Positions 1 through 12,013 of a stretch of 64,000 nt of DNA are shown here, piece after piece. The stretch spans positions 1 through 64,000 of the forward strand of contig NJFT01000148.1 in NCBI GenBank assembly GCA_002221725.1, given 5' to 3'. How positions within the stretch are numbered: position 1 is the stretch's first letter; each line of letters starts with the position of its first letter. This DNA is from Scedosporium boydii (Eukaryota > Ascomycota > Sordariomycetes > Microascales > Microascaceae). Under the pieces are notes generated by a model. It had not been told where the DNA came from, did no database searches, and saw only the letters and a program-made list of their open reading frames with translations. Both the position numbers and the translations under genes were made by a program.

Positions 1-51
1 TTTTTTTTTAAATTTTTTTAAATTTTTTTAAATTTTTTTAAATTTTTTTAA
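1..51. repeat. A/T-only 10-bp tandem repeat
   Basis: About five copies of a 10-bp unit made of a run of seven T followed by AAA fill the first 51 bases. The array touches the window edge, so its full length is unknown. It lies about 850 bp upstream of the importin gene and no function is evident. Confidence 0.85.
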
Positions 52-901
52 TTGACGACCATACGAGGCGCTGCCCTGTATTGAGAAACAATGCTCCTCC
101 TGCTGTTTACTTCGTACGCCGACTTCGCGTGTGAAGGATCAATATAAAGTCCGAACGCGACATTGGCAAGTGGAAATGGTTCGCGCAATCAAGGCCCATG
201 CTGCAAGGGCGGTATTGCTATTTCAAACCAGAAAGAGGGCCACAGTCCCGAAAATCCATCCATCAATCTTGCTTGATCAAGTACTCCATTGCTTGGCCTG
301 GTGTACGAAGTACTTGTAGACACTTGTAGACAATCCATCATTAATCGATTCGATGGCTTATTAAATGTTAGAGTAAAATTGATCTTTTGTTGTTGTTGTT
401 GCCGCCCAAACACAAACACGCAACACCCCCGCCTGCCAAACCCAGAAAACAGTACATAGCTGTACACACTGAAAATTGTTAGAGGCAGCGAAAAAAAAAG
501 TCAACCCCGCCAAGAATCTCTCCTCTCCCCGCGATTTGCGATTTGCACCACGAAGACCTAGAACCACTCCTTCTCCGAGCCACGACATTTGCCAACTTGC
601 TCAGGGTATTCCTATATGCTCCGAGTACAGAGCCAGAAGTGGTCCATATAGACTAATAATCTCGCCTCCCCTTTGCAGATCTGCCTTTTTACCGTCTCAC
701 TGCACCCCTCAGGTCCTCCTTCGGGCTCGTCCCTAACTCATTTCGCGGAAGTCTTCGACCTCCAATAGCCCGCCTTGAGTCCAGGCCCCGATCGACAAGT
801 TCCCGGGAAGACGAAACCCGAGCCATCGGCAATACTCTGTGGTGCCGCTACGACGGCGGCCTTCGTATTTTCCTTCCTCGACTTCATTCTAGAAAGACAC
901 C
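52..901. other. Intergenic region and 5' leader of the importin gene
   Basis: No ORF here resembles a known protein. The stretch holds two copies of the recurrent 9-mer TACTTCGTA/TACGAAGTA (108-116 and 304-312), a short GTT repeat near 388-400, and a pyrimidine-rich leader (about 655-901) just before the importin start codon, which is typical of fungal 5' UTRs. Confidence 0.6.
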
Positions 902-3900
902 ATGTCGATGCTACCCGCTGACGTGCATGCGGAGCTGACGCAGCTGCTCCAGGCGCTGCAATCTCCAGACAACTCAATACGCTCCCAGGCTGAGGAGCAC
1001 CTCCAGAACCACTGGACTCTTAATCGTCCTGAGCTCCTCCTCATGGGTCTTGCCGAACAGATTCAAAACACGCCTGATATTTCCGTACGTTTCCGCTCTT
1101 ATTACATTCTCGTGGAAGAGAGGAAAGCCGAGCTAACCAACGGTTCATCTTAAGACACGTTCCTTTGCGGCCGTCATCTTCCGCCGCATAGCCTCGAAAT
1201 CGCGGAAGAACGAGAAGGGGGAAACGGTCGATATATTCGTGTCTCTACCACAAGAGCAGGCGGCCGTCATTCGCCAAAAGCTCCTCGAGATCCTCACCTC
1301 TGAGACGGAACGTGGTGTCAGAAATAAAATTAGCGATGCTGTCGCCGAGGTTGCTAGGCAATACACAGAGAGCGGTTCGTCTTCCCGCTTGTATCGGGCA
1401 GCACATACTCCTCCCTGGCTGATTTGTGTGCGTTGTGAAAACTAACGTGTCACCTACCCCCTCTCTAGATTTGTCTTGGCCGGAGCTACTTGGAGCCCTA
1501 TTCCAGCTGAATCTGGCTGCGGAACCCGATAAACGCGAGACTGCATTCCGAGTATTCGCCACTACCCCCGATATCATTGAGAAACAACACGAAGAGGCGG
1601 TGCTCCAATCCTTCAACAAGGGGTTCAAAGATGATTCCGTGGCGGTGAGTAACAGGCCACCTTGAAAAGACCACTGCCACGCATATGATGCTGTATTAAC
1701 GAGCACCCACGTTCAGGTTCGGCTTGCTGCCATGGAAGCCTTTGCTTCCTTCTTTAGGGGTCTGGGCAGGAAGGCTCAGCCGAAGTACTATCCTCTCCTT
1801 CCGGAGGTGCTTAATATTCTACCTCCCATCAAGGAGTCGCATGACTCGGACGATCTGAGCAAGGCCCTTGTCGCTCTTATTGATCTTGCCGAAACATCAC
1901 CCAAGATGTTCAAGCCACTATTCCACAACCTTGTGGTTTTCAGCATTAGCGTCATCTCTGATAAAGAGCTGGATAATCTGTGTCGCCAGAACGCTCTTGA
2001 GCTGATGGCCACGTTTGCTGACTATGCGCCGTCAATGTGCCGAAAAGATCCGTCCTATACAGAAGATATGATTACTCAGTGTCTAAGCTTGATGACGGAT
2101 CTGGGCGAAGATGACGATGATGCCGCTGAATGGCTAGCATCCGATGATGTGAGTCCCTCTTTCCCTTTCTGCGGTACTACTTTTTCCTCTTGTTCCATCC
2201 CCGTAGAACTAACGGGGATATTCTGCAGCTTGACCAGGAGGAGAGCGACCAGAACCACGTCGCCGGAGAGCAGTGCATGGACAGGCTCGCCAACAAACTG
2301 GGCGGACAAACTATTTTGCCACCCACGTTTAACTGGCTTCCTCGGATGATGACGTCCATGGCCTGGAGGGATCGTCACGCCGCCTTGATGGCCATTTCTG
2401 CCATCTCGGAAGGATGCAGAGACCATATGATTGGAGAGCTAAGCCAAGTCCTTGATCTAGTCATTCCGGCGCTCAAGGATCCGCATCCTCGTGTTCGCTG
2501 GGCGGGATGCAATGCCCTTGGCCAAATGAGCACCGACTTTGCTCCCAAGATGCAAACAGACTTTTACGACCGTGTGTTAAAGGCGATAATCCCGGTTTTG
2601 GATTCGCCTGAACCGCGAGTCAAGTCTCATGCAGCTGCAGCACTAGTCAACTTCTGCGAGGAGGCAGAGAAGGAGATACTAGAGCCGTACCTGGACGAGT
2701 TGCTGTCCCATCTGTTCCAGTTGCTTCAGAATGAAAAGCGCTACGTCCAGGAGCAGGCGCTCTCCACCATCGCCACGATTGCTGATGCTGCGGAAGCTGC
2801 CTTCGCGAAGTATTACGACACGCTGATGCCTCTTCTCGTCAACGTTTTGAGGACGGAGAACAACAAAGAATTCCGACGACTCCGCGCAAAGGCCATGGAG
2901 TGCGCGACACTGATTGCCCTTGCTGTGGGACGAGAGCGACTCGGACAAGATGCCATGACCCTCGTGGAGCTCTTGGGAACCATCCAGGCAAATATTACGG
3001 ATGCGGATGACCCGCAGACCCAGTATCTAATGCATTGCTGGGGCCGCATGTGTAGAGTCCTCGGCAGCGAGTTCCTTCCATTTTTGCCGACTGTCATGCC
3101 ACCACTATTGGAGCAAGCCAGTGCCAAAGCGGATATCCAGCTTCTCGAGGAAGAGGATCACATAGAACATATCCAACAGGAAGAAGGGTGGGAGCTTGTT
3201 CCCATAAAGGGGAAAATGATTGGTATCCGCACGAGCACGATGGATGATAAACGAATGGCAATTGAGCTGCTCGTTGTTTACGCACAGGTACTGGAGGGCA
3301 ATTTTGCGCCCTATGTGGCGGAGGTGATGGAAAAGATTGCGATTCCTGGCCTCGCGTTCTTCTTCCACGATCCTGTGCGGTACATCTCGGCCAAGCTCGT
3401 CCCACAGCTCCTGAACTCGTATAAAAAAGCCTACGGAAACCCATCCAACGAACTTACCGGTCTCTGGCTCGGGACGGTTGACAAGCTTCTTGAGGTTCTA
3501 ACCGCGGAGCCAGCCATTGACACGCTAGCCGAAATGTACCAGTGCTTCTACGAGTCGGTAGAGGTGATGGGTAACGGTTGCCTGACCGAGACCCACATGG
3601 CCAAGTTCATTGATGGCGTACACTCGGCCATCGAGGATTACAAAGATCGGGTGGCCCAACGGGCGGAAGAAAATGAAGGCGCCACTGCCGACGACGTCGA
3701 GGACGAGGCGCAAGAGACCCTCCTCGCCATTGAAGATGACCAGACGCTTCTCTCAGACATGAATAAGGCATTCCACTCGATCTTCAAGCATCACGGGGCT
3801 TCCTTCCTCCCAAGCTGGGAAAGACTTTTGGCTACCTACGAGAGTTTCCTCGTCTCTCAGGACCCTACCCAACGGCAATGGGGTCTCTGCATCATGGATG

Positions 3901-4615
3901 ACGTCTTAGAGTACTGCGGATCAGAGAGCAGTCGTTACGCCAACTTCATTACTCAGCCACTAGTTAATGGATGCCAGGACGCCTCACCCGCCATCAGACA
4001 GGCGGCGGCATATGGAATCGGCGTAGCAGCACACAGAGGCGGATCACCCTGGTCACAGTTCCTGGGCGGGGCGATTCCGTGCTTATTCCAGGTCACCCAG
4101 GTACCCGATCCGCGCAGCGAGGATAATGTTTACGCCACCGAAAATGCTTGCGCGGCTATTGCGAAGATTCTTCACTACAATCCCGGCCATGTCTCGGACG
4201 TCCAGGGCGTTATTGCGCAGTGGGTAGATACTCTGCCGGTGACTAATGACGAGGAAGCCGCGCCCTATGCATATGCCTATCTCGCTGAACTTATCAATCA
4301 GTAAGTTTCGACCTAATTTTCGAGATCCTCCTCGGATCGTCTCCCGTTTATGATGCCTGCCATTTGGTTTCCACGTATCAGAGCTGACAACAGGACCTCG
4401 ATAACAGGCAACACCCGGCCGTGATTAGCCAGGCCAGCAAAGCCTTCACGTTTATCGCGCAAGGTCTCGAGGCAGAGACCCTTCGTGGTCAAACGGCTAG
4501 CCGTGTAGTGGCCGCTACGAAGACACTACTCCAGACAGCCAATTTGGACCCCACACCTCTTCTCCAACAGTTCTCACCAGAGGCCCAGGGTGTTATTGCG
4601 AGCTTCTTTGCTTAG
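902..4615 (+). CDS. PSE1: Importin subunit beta-3 (karyopherin Kap121/Pse1)
   Basis: Nuclear import receptor of the importin-beta superfamily; family members bind cargo such as ribosomal proteins, recognise RanGTP, and shuttle through the nuclear pore. Six exons are supported: 902-1084, 1155-1374, 1469-1644, 1717-2148, 2229-4300 and 4408-4615. All junctions are GT-AG and keep frame, giving 1,096 aa, the usual Kap121 length. The protein is helical HEAT-repeat sequence throughout. The N-terminus matches the Kap121 pattern of a short helix pair followed by repeats (LLQALQSPDN, QAEEHLQNHW). An acidic stretch in the third quarter (translated from about 3660-3740) is like the acidic loops of importins. 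The C-terminus ends in LLQQFSPEAQGVIASFFA. The start is the first ATG after a pyrimidine-rich leader. The exact donor of intron 2 (GTTCGT at 1375) is weaker than the others but is the only one that keeps frame. Confidence 0.95.
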
Positions 4616-5761
4616 TCCAGTTCCAGAGGCTCTTTAAAAACGAGAAAGAAACAAAATTAGTGCAACTTATCACTATGCTTTCGAGAATATAAACGTAGTG
4701 TTTCTATTGATAGCGATGCAAGAGGCTGTGCTTTTGGTATCTCTTGAATAAGGGACTGTGCGAAGATCATGGATGTTTGTGGTTGCCTCATAGTCAATAT
4801 CCATCACCTTAAGAGTCACGCCAACAAGGCAAGTCAAGCATTGACCAGTTCACTGAGCCAGGTCCCTGTTTGCCTGCGACCACGACCACCAAGTTGGTAA
4901 ATGAGGTTGAATTAATATTGAGGAATAAATTTGAGGGAATGGACCAGTCTCCGACATCAACTTGGTTGACTGGCGGGTGTTAGAATTTAGACCAGTGGGT
5001 AGACATAAATCTATTATTCAACAGGAGGTACCTGTGTAAACCTCGATTAATTGTCATTTACACGTTATTGCATAAACATGGAATTGAGAGAATCCTTCGC
5101 ATGAGTGAAGGGTCGACCTCGCAACATCTCGGAGCGGAAGATACCAGTCCCGCTCCCTGGATTTTTGAACCCAAAGATTCGCAAACATCCCTCGCCCGTC
5201 GCCACTCTTGGTCCCAACTACAAACCGTTCGACAGCGCGATCAGCCACAACCAACCAGCCCTGCCCAAACACAGTTCAACTTCGGTGATCCGGCCACACC
5301 TCGCTGATATTTTCGACTTTTTGGGGTGGATTTTTCTCGTCACTAATCACATCGTTGAGGAGCGGCGCCTCCTCACTCTAAATTCACCAAACCCAGGACG
5401 CTGACGCTGCCGCCCTTTTCTGTTGGTCCATGGCTTCCTCTATATAGTGAGGGACCAATACTACTATGCGCCAAGGCCGCCGAATAACCATGCCTACCTA
5501 ACGTGCAACTTGCTCCATTTCGTGCGACGCATGAACCTTTGGCTAGGTATTTCTAGATCAAGTTGCGCGCTTATCGATATTCCTGGTCGCTTGCCTTCCG
5601 GGTTGCGTATAATACCCTCTCGGCGGTTTCCTTGGGGGCAGCCCTCTGCCAGCGCAGAGCTTCGGAGGGCCTGGAGTGAGAAGAGGTGGCTAAGAAATCC
5701 CGGCCACTAAGGAGAGAGTAAATTGCCTTCGCCGCTCCTCCTCGAATGCGGTAGCGTGGTC
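4616..5761. other. Importin 3' end and WC-1 promoter/leader
   Basis: No convincing gene. The first part is the importin 3' UTR. From about 5060 to 5761 several short ORFs with no recognisable family lie in the presumed WC-1 leader; some could be upstream ORFs of a long leader. An unseen upstream WC-1 exon cannot be ruled out. Confidence 0.45.
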
Positions 5762-8700
5762 ATGGAAGGTTTCTATGGGACTCGAACTGCAGTTGGTGGG
5801 GAGACCGGAAGCCTTAGTGCTGAGGTAACGGCTAAACCTATGGCACCCGCATTGGGCCCTTCACCTACCCATGACTCTCAATTAGCTGACGGGGTTACGT
5901 TCGATGATGGTATTCACACCACTTGCGAACAGGAGGCACGGAGAGAAATCCAGCGTCGGCGAAGCAGCTATCCGGCCCCCTTTGGTGCCACTCAATCTGC
6001 GTCGAGTGATGGTGACAGCCGAAGGCTGTCGATGATGGAGTTTGGAACCTCGCGTGACAGCCCCCAACGTTTCCAACTCTCACGCAGTCCACTCCAGTCC
6101 GAATTTCCTGATTCGAACCCCGGCCCCGGGCAGTCCCCCGATGCCTTTGACCCGCCGCAGAATGTGGCCCCTCTGCAATCCATATCTGCCGACTTGATGA
6201 GCAACATGATGCCGAATAGCTTTGCAAATATGAGAGTGAACAACCCCCTTGTTTCGGAGCACCACGGTTTGGGCTTGATAGAACAATCCCTTATCACACC
6301 CTTTTCACGGAACCACATAGCTCCTCCTGATTGTGACTTTGACCTTAGAGCGGGAGCCAACGGTTTACCCCTAATGGAGATGGATCCTGAGAGTGGTCTG
6401 GTAGGAGGCGCGGAAGCGGTCAATTCGCAAACGCAACGATTCACAGAACCTACGTCGGTTGACACCATCGCCTCGTCCCAATCCTCTGCCTCTAAAGGTG
6501 ACCAGAGCCTTGTGATTCGTGGAAACGCGTTTGTCGATCGTAACTCTGGCAACTCTGTCGCATCACGACGACCCTCTCATTCGAGAACCCCCTATCTGAA
6601 CTCACAAGTAGAGCCGAACTACCATAATTTACCACAAGAAACTTCCGTGCCTACGAATACAGCCGGCCCACACACGCTAGAAACGAAAGAAAAAGCCCCG
6701 TACTCGAAGAGCGGTTTCGATATGCTCCGCGCCCTGTGGTATGTGGCCACACGGAAGAACCCGGAAATTCACATTGGCGCTGTTGATATGTCTTGCGCAT
6801 TTATCGTGTGCGACGTTACGATGAACGACTGCCCTATTGTATACGTATCGGATAGCTTCCAGAATCTAACTGGCTACAGCCGCCATGAGATCATGGGCCA
6901 AAACTGCCGGTTTCTTCAGGCACCGGACGGGAAGGTCGAGGCAGGGGTTAAACGAGAGTTTGTCGATGACGCGACTGTTTACACCTTGAAGCAGAGAATC
7001 TCAGCCCGTCGAGAGGTACAGCAAAGCCTTATTAACTACCGTAAAGGAGGAAAACCCTTCTTAAATCTCCTCACGATGATACCGATCCCGTGGGACTCTG
7101 AAGAGATTCGGTACTTCGTTGGGTTCCAAATTGATCTTGTGGAGTGCCCGGAGGCCATTTCATCAACGCCAGGGAGGGGCGGAGTCCAGGTTGACTATAA
7201 GCACAGCGATATTGGCCAGTACATATGGGAACCGCCTCAGTCGAATCACTGGGTATCCGACCACGGTCAGACGCTTGGAACAGACGACGTTTCCACCCTC
7301 CTGCAGCAATATATTTCCAAGGGTGGCTTATCATCCGACTGGCATAGGCAGTCATGGCACAAGATGCTCCTTGAGAATGTTGATGATGTCATTCATGTTA
7401 TTTCCTTGAAAGGAGTGTTTCAATACGTCTCCCCGTCTTCTAAGCGCGTGCTGGAATATGACGGCACTGAGCTAATCGGGTCGTCCTTGTCGTCCGTTTG
7501 CCATCCCTCGGACATCGTTCCTGTCACACGAGAACTCAAAGACGCAACTCCGGACACGCCTGTCAATCTTGTCTTTCGGATTCGGCGGAAACGAAGTGGG
7601 TACATGTGGTTTGAAAGCCATGGCTCGCTTTTTTCGGAGCAAGGCAAGGGACGCAAGTGTATCATACTCGTGGGGCGAAGACGTCCAGTTTACTCTCTCA
7701 GTCGATCTACTGTTCACCACTATGGCAGTGGCGTCGGCGATAATGAAATTTGGGCGAAGATATCAACATCGGGGATGTTCCTCTTCGTTTCTTCCAACAC
7801 TCGGGCTCTTCTTGACATCCAACCCGCGGCCTTAGTCGGAACGAGCATGCACGACCTCATGCGTAAGGAGTCGCGACCCGAGTTTGGCCGCACTATTGAG
7901 AAGGCCCGTAGAGGCAAGATTGTTTCTTGCAAACATGAGGTTCACAATCGCAGGGGCCAAGTTTTGCGAGCACAGACCTTTCTATATCCCGAAGATACGG
8001 GAGAGGGTAAACCGTCCTTCTTGCTGGCGCAGACGAAGCTCATTAAAGCTTCATCACGATCGTCCGCCCCCGCTGGCGACTTGGAACGCGTCGCTTCGCA
8101 TGAGCTGAGTTCCCCATCAAGGACCGGGGTTCAGTGCTCGACCGAGCCCACTGGGCCCAATGATTCTCGGCCACTTCCTGGTTGCATACCGGCGGTAGAC
8201 GAAGTCATGTTTTCCGAGCTTGGGACGACTAAATGTTCCAGTTGGCAATTTGAACTTCGTCAATTAGAAAAGGTCAACCGCATTCTCTCAGAGGAGCTGA
8301 GTATGCTATTGACCAATAAGAAAAAGCGCAAGCGCAGGAAGGGAGTCGGGAATGTTGCACGGGATTGCGCTAACTGCCACACACGGAATACACCCGAGTG
8401 GCGGCGTGGGCCGAGTGGACAGCGAGATCTTTGCAATAGCTGTGGCCTCCGCTGGGCCAAACAGGTACGTGATCGCCCCACTGAACCTGGGCGCTCGGGG
8501 TTTGGCGCCGCCCCGTCAGCTACAATTCGCTCGTGGCTAAGAATTGTTTCCACGTATAGATGGGCCGAGTTTCTCCGCGAAATTCATCCAGGGCCGGAAG
8601 TGCAGGGAATGGGGATTCTCAAAGCAGGCTTTCCAACTCGAGTGTCCGCTCGTCACCCCTGCTGCAAGAGGTCACTAGTGATACTGCAGCGGACTTTGAT

Positions 8701-8862
8701 AATGACTCGAGCGAGAGAGTAAGTAGCCCCGGCCAAAGCCCCGGACCGACAAGTGGGCTCTCGTTGGCACAACAAGTTCAACCACTGCCTCCTCCGAGCC
8801 AGCCACTGTTGGAGGGTGGAAGTGGAGTGGAGTTTGAGATGACTTCAATCCGTGAAGAGTAA
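5762..8862 (+). CDS. wc-1: White collar 1: LOV/PAS blue-light receptor and GATA-type transcription factor
   Basis: Flavin-binding photoreceptor and transcription factor. In Neurospora it forms the White Collar Complex with WC-2 and drives light-induced and clock genes. Exons are 5762-8464 and 8560-8862, giving 1,001 aa. A low-complexity N-terminus (about 1-310) precedes the LOV domain (about 325-465), which carries the GQNCRFLQ motif; Cys382 is the predicted flavin-adduct cysteine. Two further PAS regions follow (about 540-640 and 660-760). A basic cluster KKKRKRRK near 857 is a likely nuclear signal. The GATA zinc finger is C-x2-C-x18-C-x2-C at Cys869, Cys872, Cys891 and Cys894. The intron falls seven residues after the last zinc ligand. 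The C-terminal exon is Ser/Pro/Gly-rich. The start is the first in-frame ATG; a TTG at 5723 is in frame but not credible in a fungus. The exact N-terminus remains uncertain. Confidence 0.93.
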
Positions 8863-10096
8863 GTTGTCATGAGATTCGTTACGGCCCTCCTGGTTCTATC
8901 TACTCCATTTTGAAGCGGCCCGCAGCTCCTCTCTTCCTATCCGTTTCCGCCAAACCGTGGGCGGGTAGACAGACGCTTCATCTCACAGTTATATATCTCT
9001 GCGCACATAGCATACAGACATAGAGATACCCAACCACCCCCCCCCCCCCCCCACACACACACACACACACACATATGAACGCACACGTACATAGAGAGAC
9101 ACATATCTTACGCATATATACCCACGCATACTCGCCTTCGTAAAGAAGCTTTGGCCGTACTCCTCAGTCTCGACTCCCTTGCTCCTCTTCCTGGGATAAT
9201 TTCTCTTCAACTTATCCAGTCTCTTGCGATTTCCGCGACGCTTGATACGTCGTTAGATGCTAGGGCCGAGCCTGCGCTTCTAATGCAATAGTATACCCGG
9301 GTAGAAGGTGATCTTTTGGGAGAAGCCGTAATTTATGATCCTCTAAGGGAAGGTGTGAATGCCCAGAAGATATTGTTGTCCAGAAGTATTCCATAGAGCT
9401 CCGCTTACATAATATCGAAGAGTCTAGGCTGAGTCATAAATTCTGATGACTGCCTGGCTCTTGAAGGGTAAGGACCAGCTTCCAACCGCATCTCATCATC
9501 TCGAGAAACCAGACACCTCGTAATAAACCGTATGTCCTCTTCTGACGACCTCCTTTTTCTGTTCTGGACGGCTTGTGCGACTCGTCGAATTTTCCTGTTT
9601 CAATCTTACTTAATTTCCTTGGGTTGGTCCGGATTTTGTAGTAAGAGCCCGACTTGCCCCGCTCTTCTTGGAAGCCAGGCTACGGATTAGCTCGTCCTCT
9701 CTATTGTCAGTTATGTTGCCCTTTTGTTAGAGTCTTCTCCATAGCTGAGGTACAGATTTTCTGATATCAATAGTTTCTTCCATTTATAGGCGCCATACGT
9801 CCCCTAGCCTGCTGGAAGAAGAATTACAACTTGTCTCCCGGACCTGTTCTCACTTGCTGAAAGGCACGAAGGCACGCACTCGGTACCATGTTAAGGGCTC
9901 GGTGGATTTCTGCATGCCGAAATACATGTGCATACATGACTACTGAATGACGACTCATTTCTGTCTGCATGAGGAGAGCTTGATTATCCTCTACTTCTGA
10001 TCCTTCAGCAAAGGGCCACTTATCACTGCTTTAAAACTGGTATCACAGCCAACATAGTGCTTCACAAACAGTGCGGTGAGAAGCACAGGCACAACG
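8863..10096. other. Intergenic, low-complexity 3' region of WC-1
   Basis: No gene is supported. A run of 16 C at 9037-9052 passes directly into an AC dinucleotide repeat to about 9073. The remainder has short ORFs in all frames without family resemblance. Just upstream of the next gene an in-frame TAG (about 10055) limits that reading frame. Confidence 0.55.
9037..9073. repeat. Poly-C tract fused to (AC)n microsatellite
   Basis: Sixteen consecutive C residues (9037-9052) followed by about ten AC dinucleotides. It lies in the presumed 3' UTR or spacer downstream of WC-1 and is likely to be length-polymorphic. Confidence 0.9.
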
Positions 10097-11347
10097 ATGC
10101 TAGCCGGCCCATACAACATCGGCAGCGAGGGAAACATACAATCTGACCTTAATTCCACGGGGAATAATGGCCGCATACACAGTGTGGACCAATGCTTGTC
10201 TACAAACTCTAAATACACTCCGGGACCCGGTTCAAACAACAGGCTTGGAGATTTCAGCCAAATTTTCGCGTTCCTGGAAAAGACGACTTCTTCTCTGCAA
10301 GGCAAGGCCTCTGGTGATAATGCAGGTCTGCCACTGCTACCGAGCGGGGATGTCACCGGATCTCTAGGCGATCGCACTCCATCTGAGATAAAAGAAGCAA
10401 TTGGAACAGAGTCTGAGTCAGTTGGTGTTGTGGCGGCTTCAGAGGTGGTTGCTTTAACTCCCCTGGCCGACCTGGGACGAGTGAGAAAACCTATCTTTCC
10501 CACTCGGGAGGAGCTTGCGACGCTTATGCATTGGGTCCATCCTGCGCTCTCCTTTCAAACCCCCCAGCCGACAACAACGCTGGGTACCCTTTTTTTTAAA
10601 CTGGAGCGAGAAAGGGCCATCGATATCAGAATCAAAGAACGACATGACCCTCACAGAACTCTGACAACCCATATATTCGTTGACATGTCCAACATATACA
10701 TTGGCTTCAATGAAACCTTCAAATCCTCGAGGGACATTCCTTCACATGTTAGGACGCCCCTTGCGCCTTTAAATTTCGTGGCTCTCTCCCACATCCTTGA
10801 ACGTAGCAGAATGGTTGGCGCGAGAGAATTGGTTGGCTCGGCTGCCGATCCGGAGAACCTTGGCGACCTACCCAACTACTTCCATGACGCGAGAAAACTA
10901 GGATACCAGACTAGTATTCTCCGCCGCGTTCTGAAACCTATACGGGCGAATCGTGACTCGTCGTCTCGTTCAACACCGTCATCTAATGGATCGTCATCTT
11001 CGGAGAGTGGCGGCGAATACTACGGTATAGCGCGACGTGAAATGTGTTACCGAGAACAGGGCGTCGATGAGATTCTACAGCTGAAGATGGGGAATACTGC
11101 TATGGCATGCCTAGACGAACCCGGAATTATGGTTCTCGCAACTGGCGACGCCGAGAAAGCGGAATACTCCGACGGCTTTCAGAAACAGGTGGAGCGTATC
11201 CTGAAGATGGGCTGGCTCATTGAAGTTGTCTCGTGGAAGAAAGGTCTTAGCCGATCGTGGATGCGTCCTTCTTGGACCCTGAAATGGGGAAAGCAATTCA
11301 GGATCATTGTACTGGACGATTATATGGACGATATGTTAGCTAGATGA
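10097..11347 (+). CDS. NYN-domain (PIN-like) putative ribonuclease
   Basis: Single-exon gene of 416 aa. From about residue 190 it carries the acidic motifs of the NYN/PIN-like nuclease fold: FVDMSNIYIGF (first Asp near 196), GVDEILQLKM, and ATGDAEKAEYSDGF followed by a hydrophobic strand and WKKGLSRSW. NYN proteins such as limkain b1/MARF1 are metal-dependent RNases or RNA-binding factors, so RNA processing or decay is the reasonable inference; the substrate is unknown. The first 150 residues are Ser/Gly-rich and look disordered, and a Ser-rich loop lies near 290-310 between the acidic motifs. The ATG at 10097 is the first after an in-frame stop. An upstream intron with a different N-terminus is possible. 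Confidence 0.8.
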   Translation: MLAGPYNIGSEGNIQSDLNSTGNNGRIHSVDQCLSTNSKYTPGPGSNNRLGDFSQIFAFLEKTTSSLQGKASGDNAGLPLLPSGDVTGSLGDRTPSEIKEAIGTESESVGVVAASEVVALTPLADLGRVRKPIFPTREELATLMHWVHPALSFQTPQPTTTLGTLFFKLERERAIDIRIKERHDPHRTLTTHIFVDMSNIYIGFNETFKSSRDIPSHVRTPLAPLNFVALSHILERSRMVGARELVGSAADPENLGDLPNYFHDARKLGYQTSILRRVLKPIRANRDSSSRSTPSSNGSSSSESGGEYYGIARREMCYREQGVDEILQLKMGNTAMACLDEPGIMVLATGDAEKAEYSDGFQKQVERILKMGWLIEVVSWKKGLSRSWMRPSWTLKWGKQFRIIVLDDYMDDMLAR

Positions 11348-12013
11348 GTTTGCATGCCCTGAAACCTTGAGATACAGGATTCTCTGGCGAGCATAGCCTC
11401 TCTACTTTCCAGTCTTTTGGGGATTTTGGGGGGATTTTATGACGGAACCGATTTTTACTTGTATCGTTGCCGTCGCCATGGCTGGATAGGCGTGAGTTCG
11501 CGTACCTTCGTATTTTGATATGATATTCGATGTCATTATTGGATTTGGAGGACGGAGAGAAAGTTCGATTCCATTGACACTAAATGTTGGTAGAGCGGCT
11601 AGAGTACTCCATTGTTACTTGACTTTATTAGTGGTCAACACCGGCTGAGTTGTATTACAAAGTACCGTCCAATTTAGGAAATCACCTCCCGCAGTTGAAG
11701 TGTCCACGTTTACAAAACCCATGCCTCAGCCAAAAGCCAGCCTGCTGATGCGACAGCATTCCTCTCCCGTAGAGCCCGTAAACTGTTTGTCCCACAATCA
11801 ACGCCATAATAGAGTTATAGATCAGCGCACGCACGCATGGTAGTTCTCAAATTTATTCTCCCCATAAGCTGACCCATGGTTGCCGACAGATTGCACTAGC
11901 CTTTATGCGTGTGCAGACTGGGCAACCGTCAATCTTATGTACCAGCATCGACGCTCTCTCGAACCCGACCGACCTGTTACGACTCCAGCTCTAACGGCTA
12001 GCATTTGGGGAAG
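11348..12013. other. Intergenic, promoter of the UGGT gene
   Basis: No gene seen. This holds the 3' end of the NYN gene and the upstream region of the glucosyltransferase gene. I could not see a clear ER-stress element by eye. Confidence 0.5.

Noticed and set aside
5723..5761. Extension of WC-1 to the upstream TTG
   Set aside because: Non-ATG start with no supporting context; the first in-frame ATG is at 5762.
11555..11585. Possible tRNA B-box-like sequence (AGTTCGATTCC)
   Set aside because: The surrounding sequence cannot form a cloverleaf and there is no A-box at the right distance; no tRNA was found elsewhere by eye.
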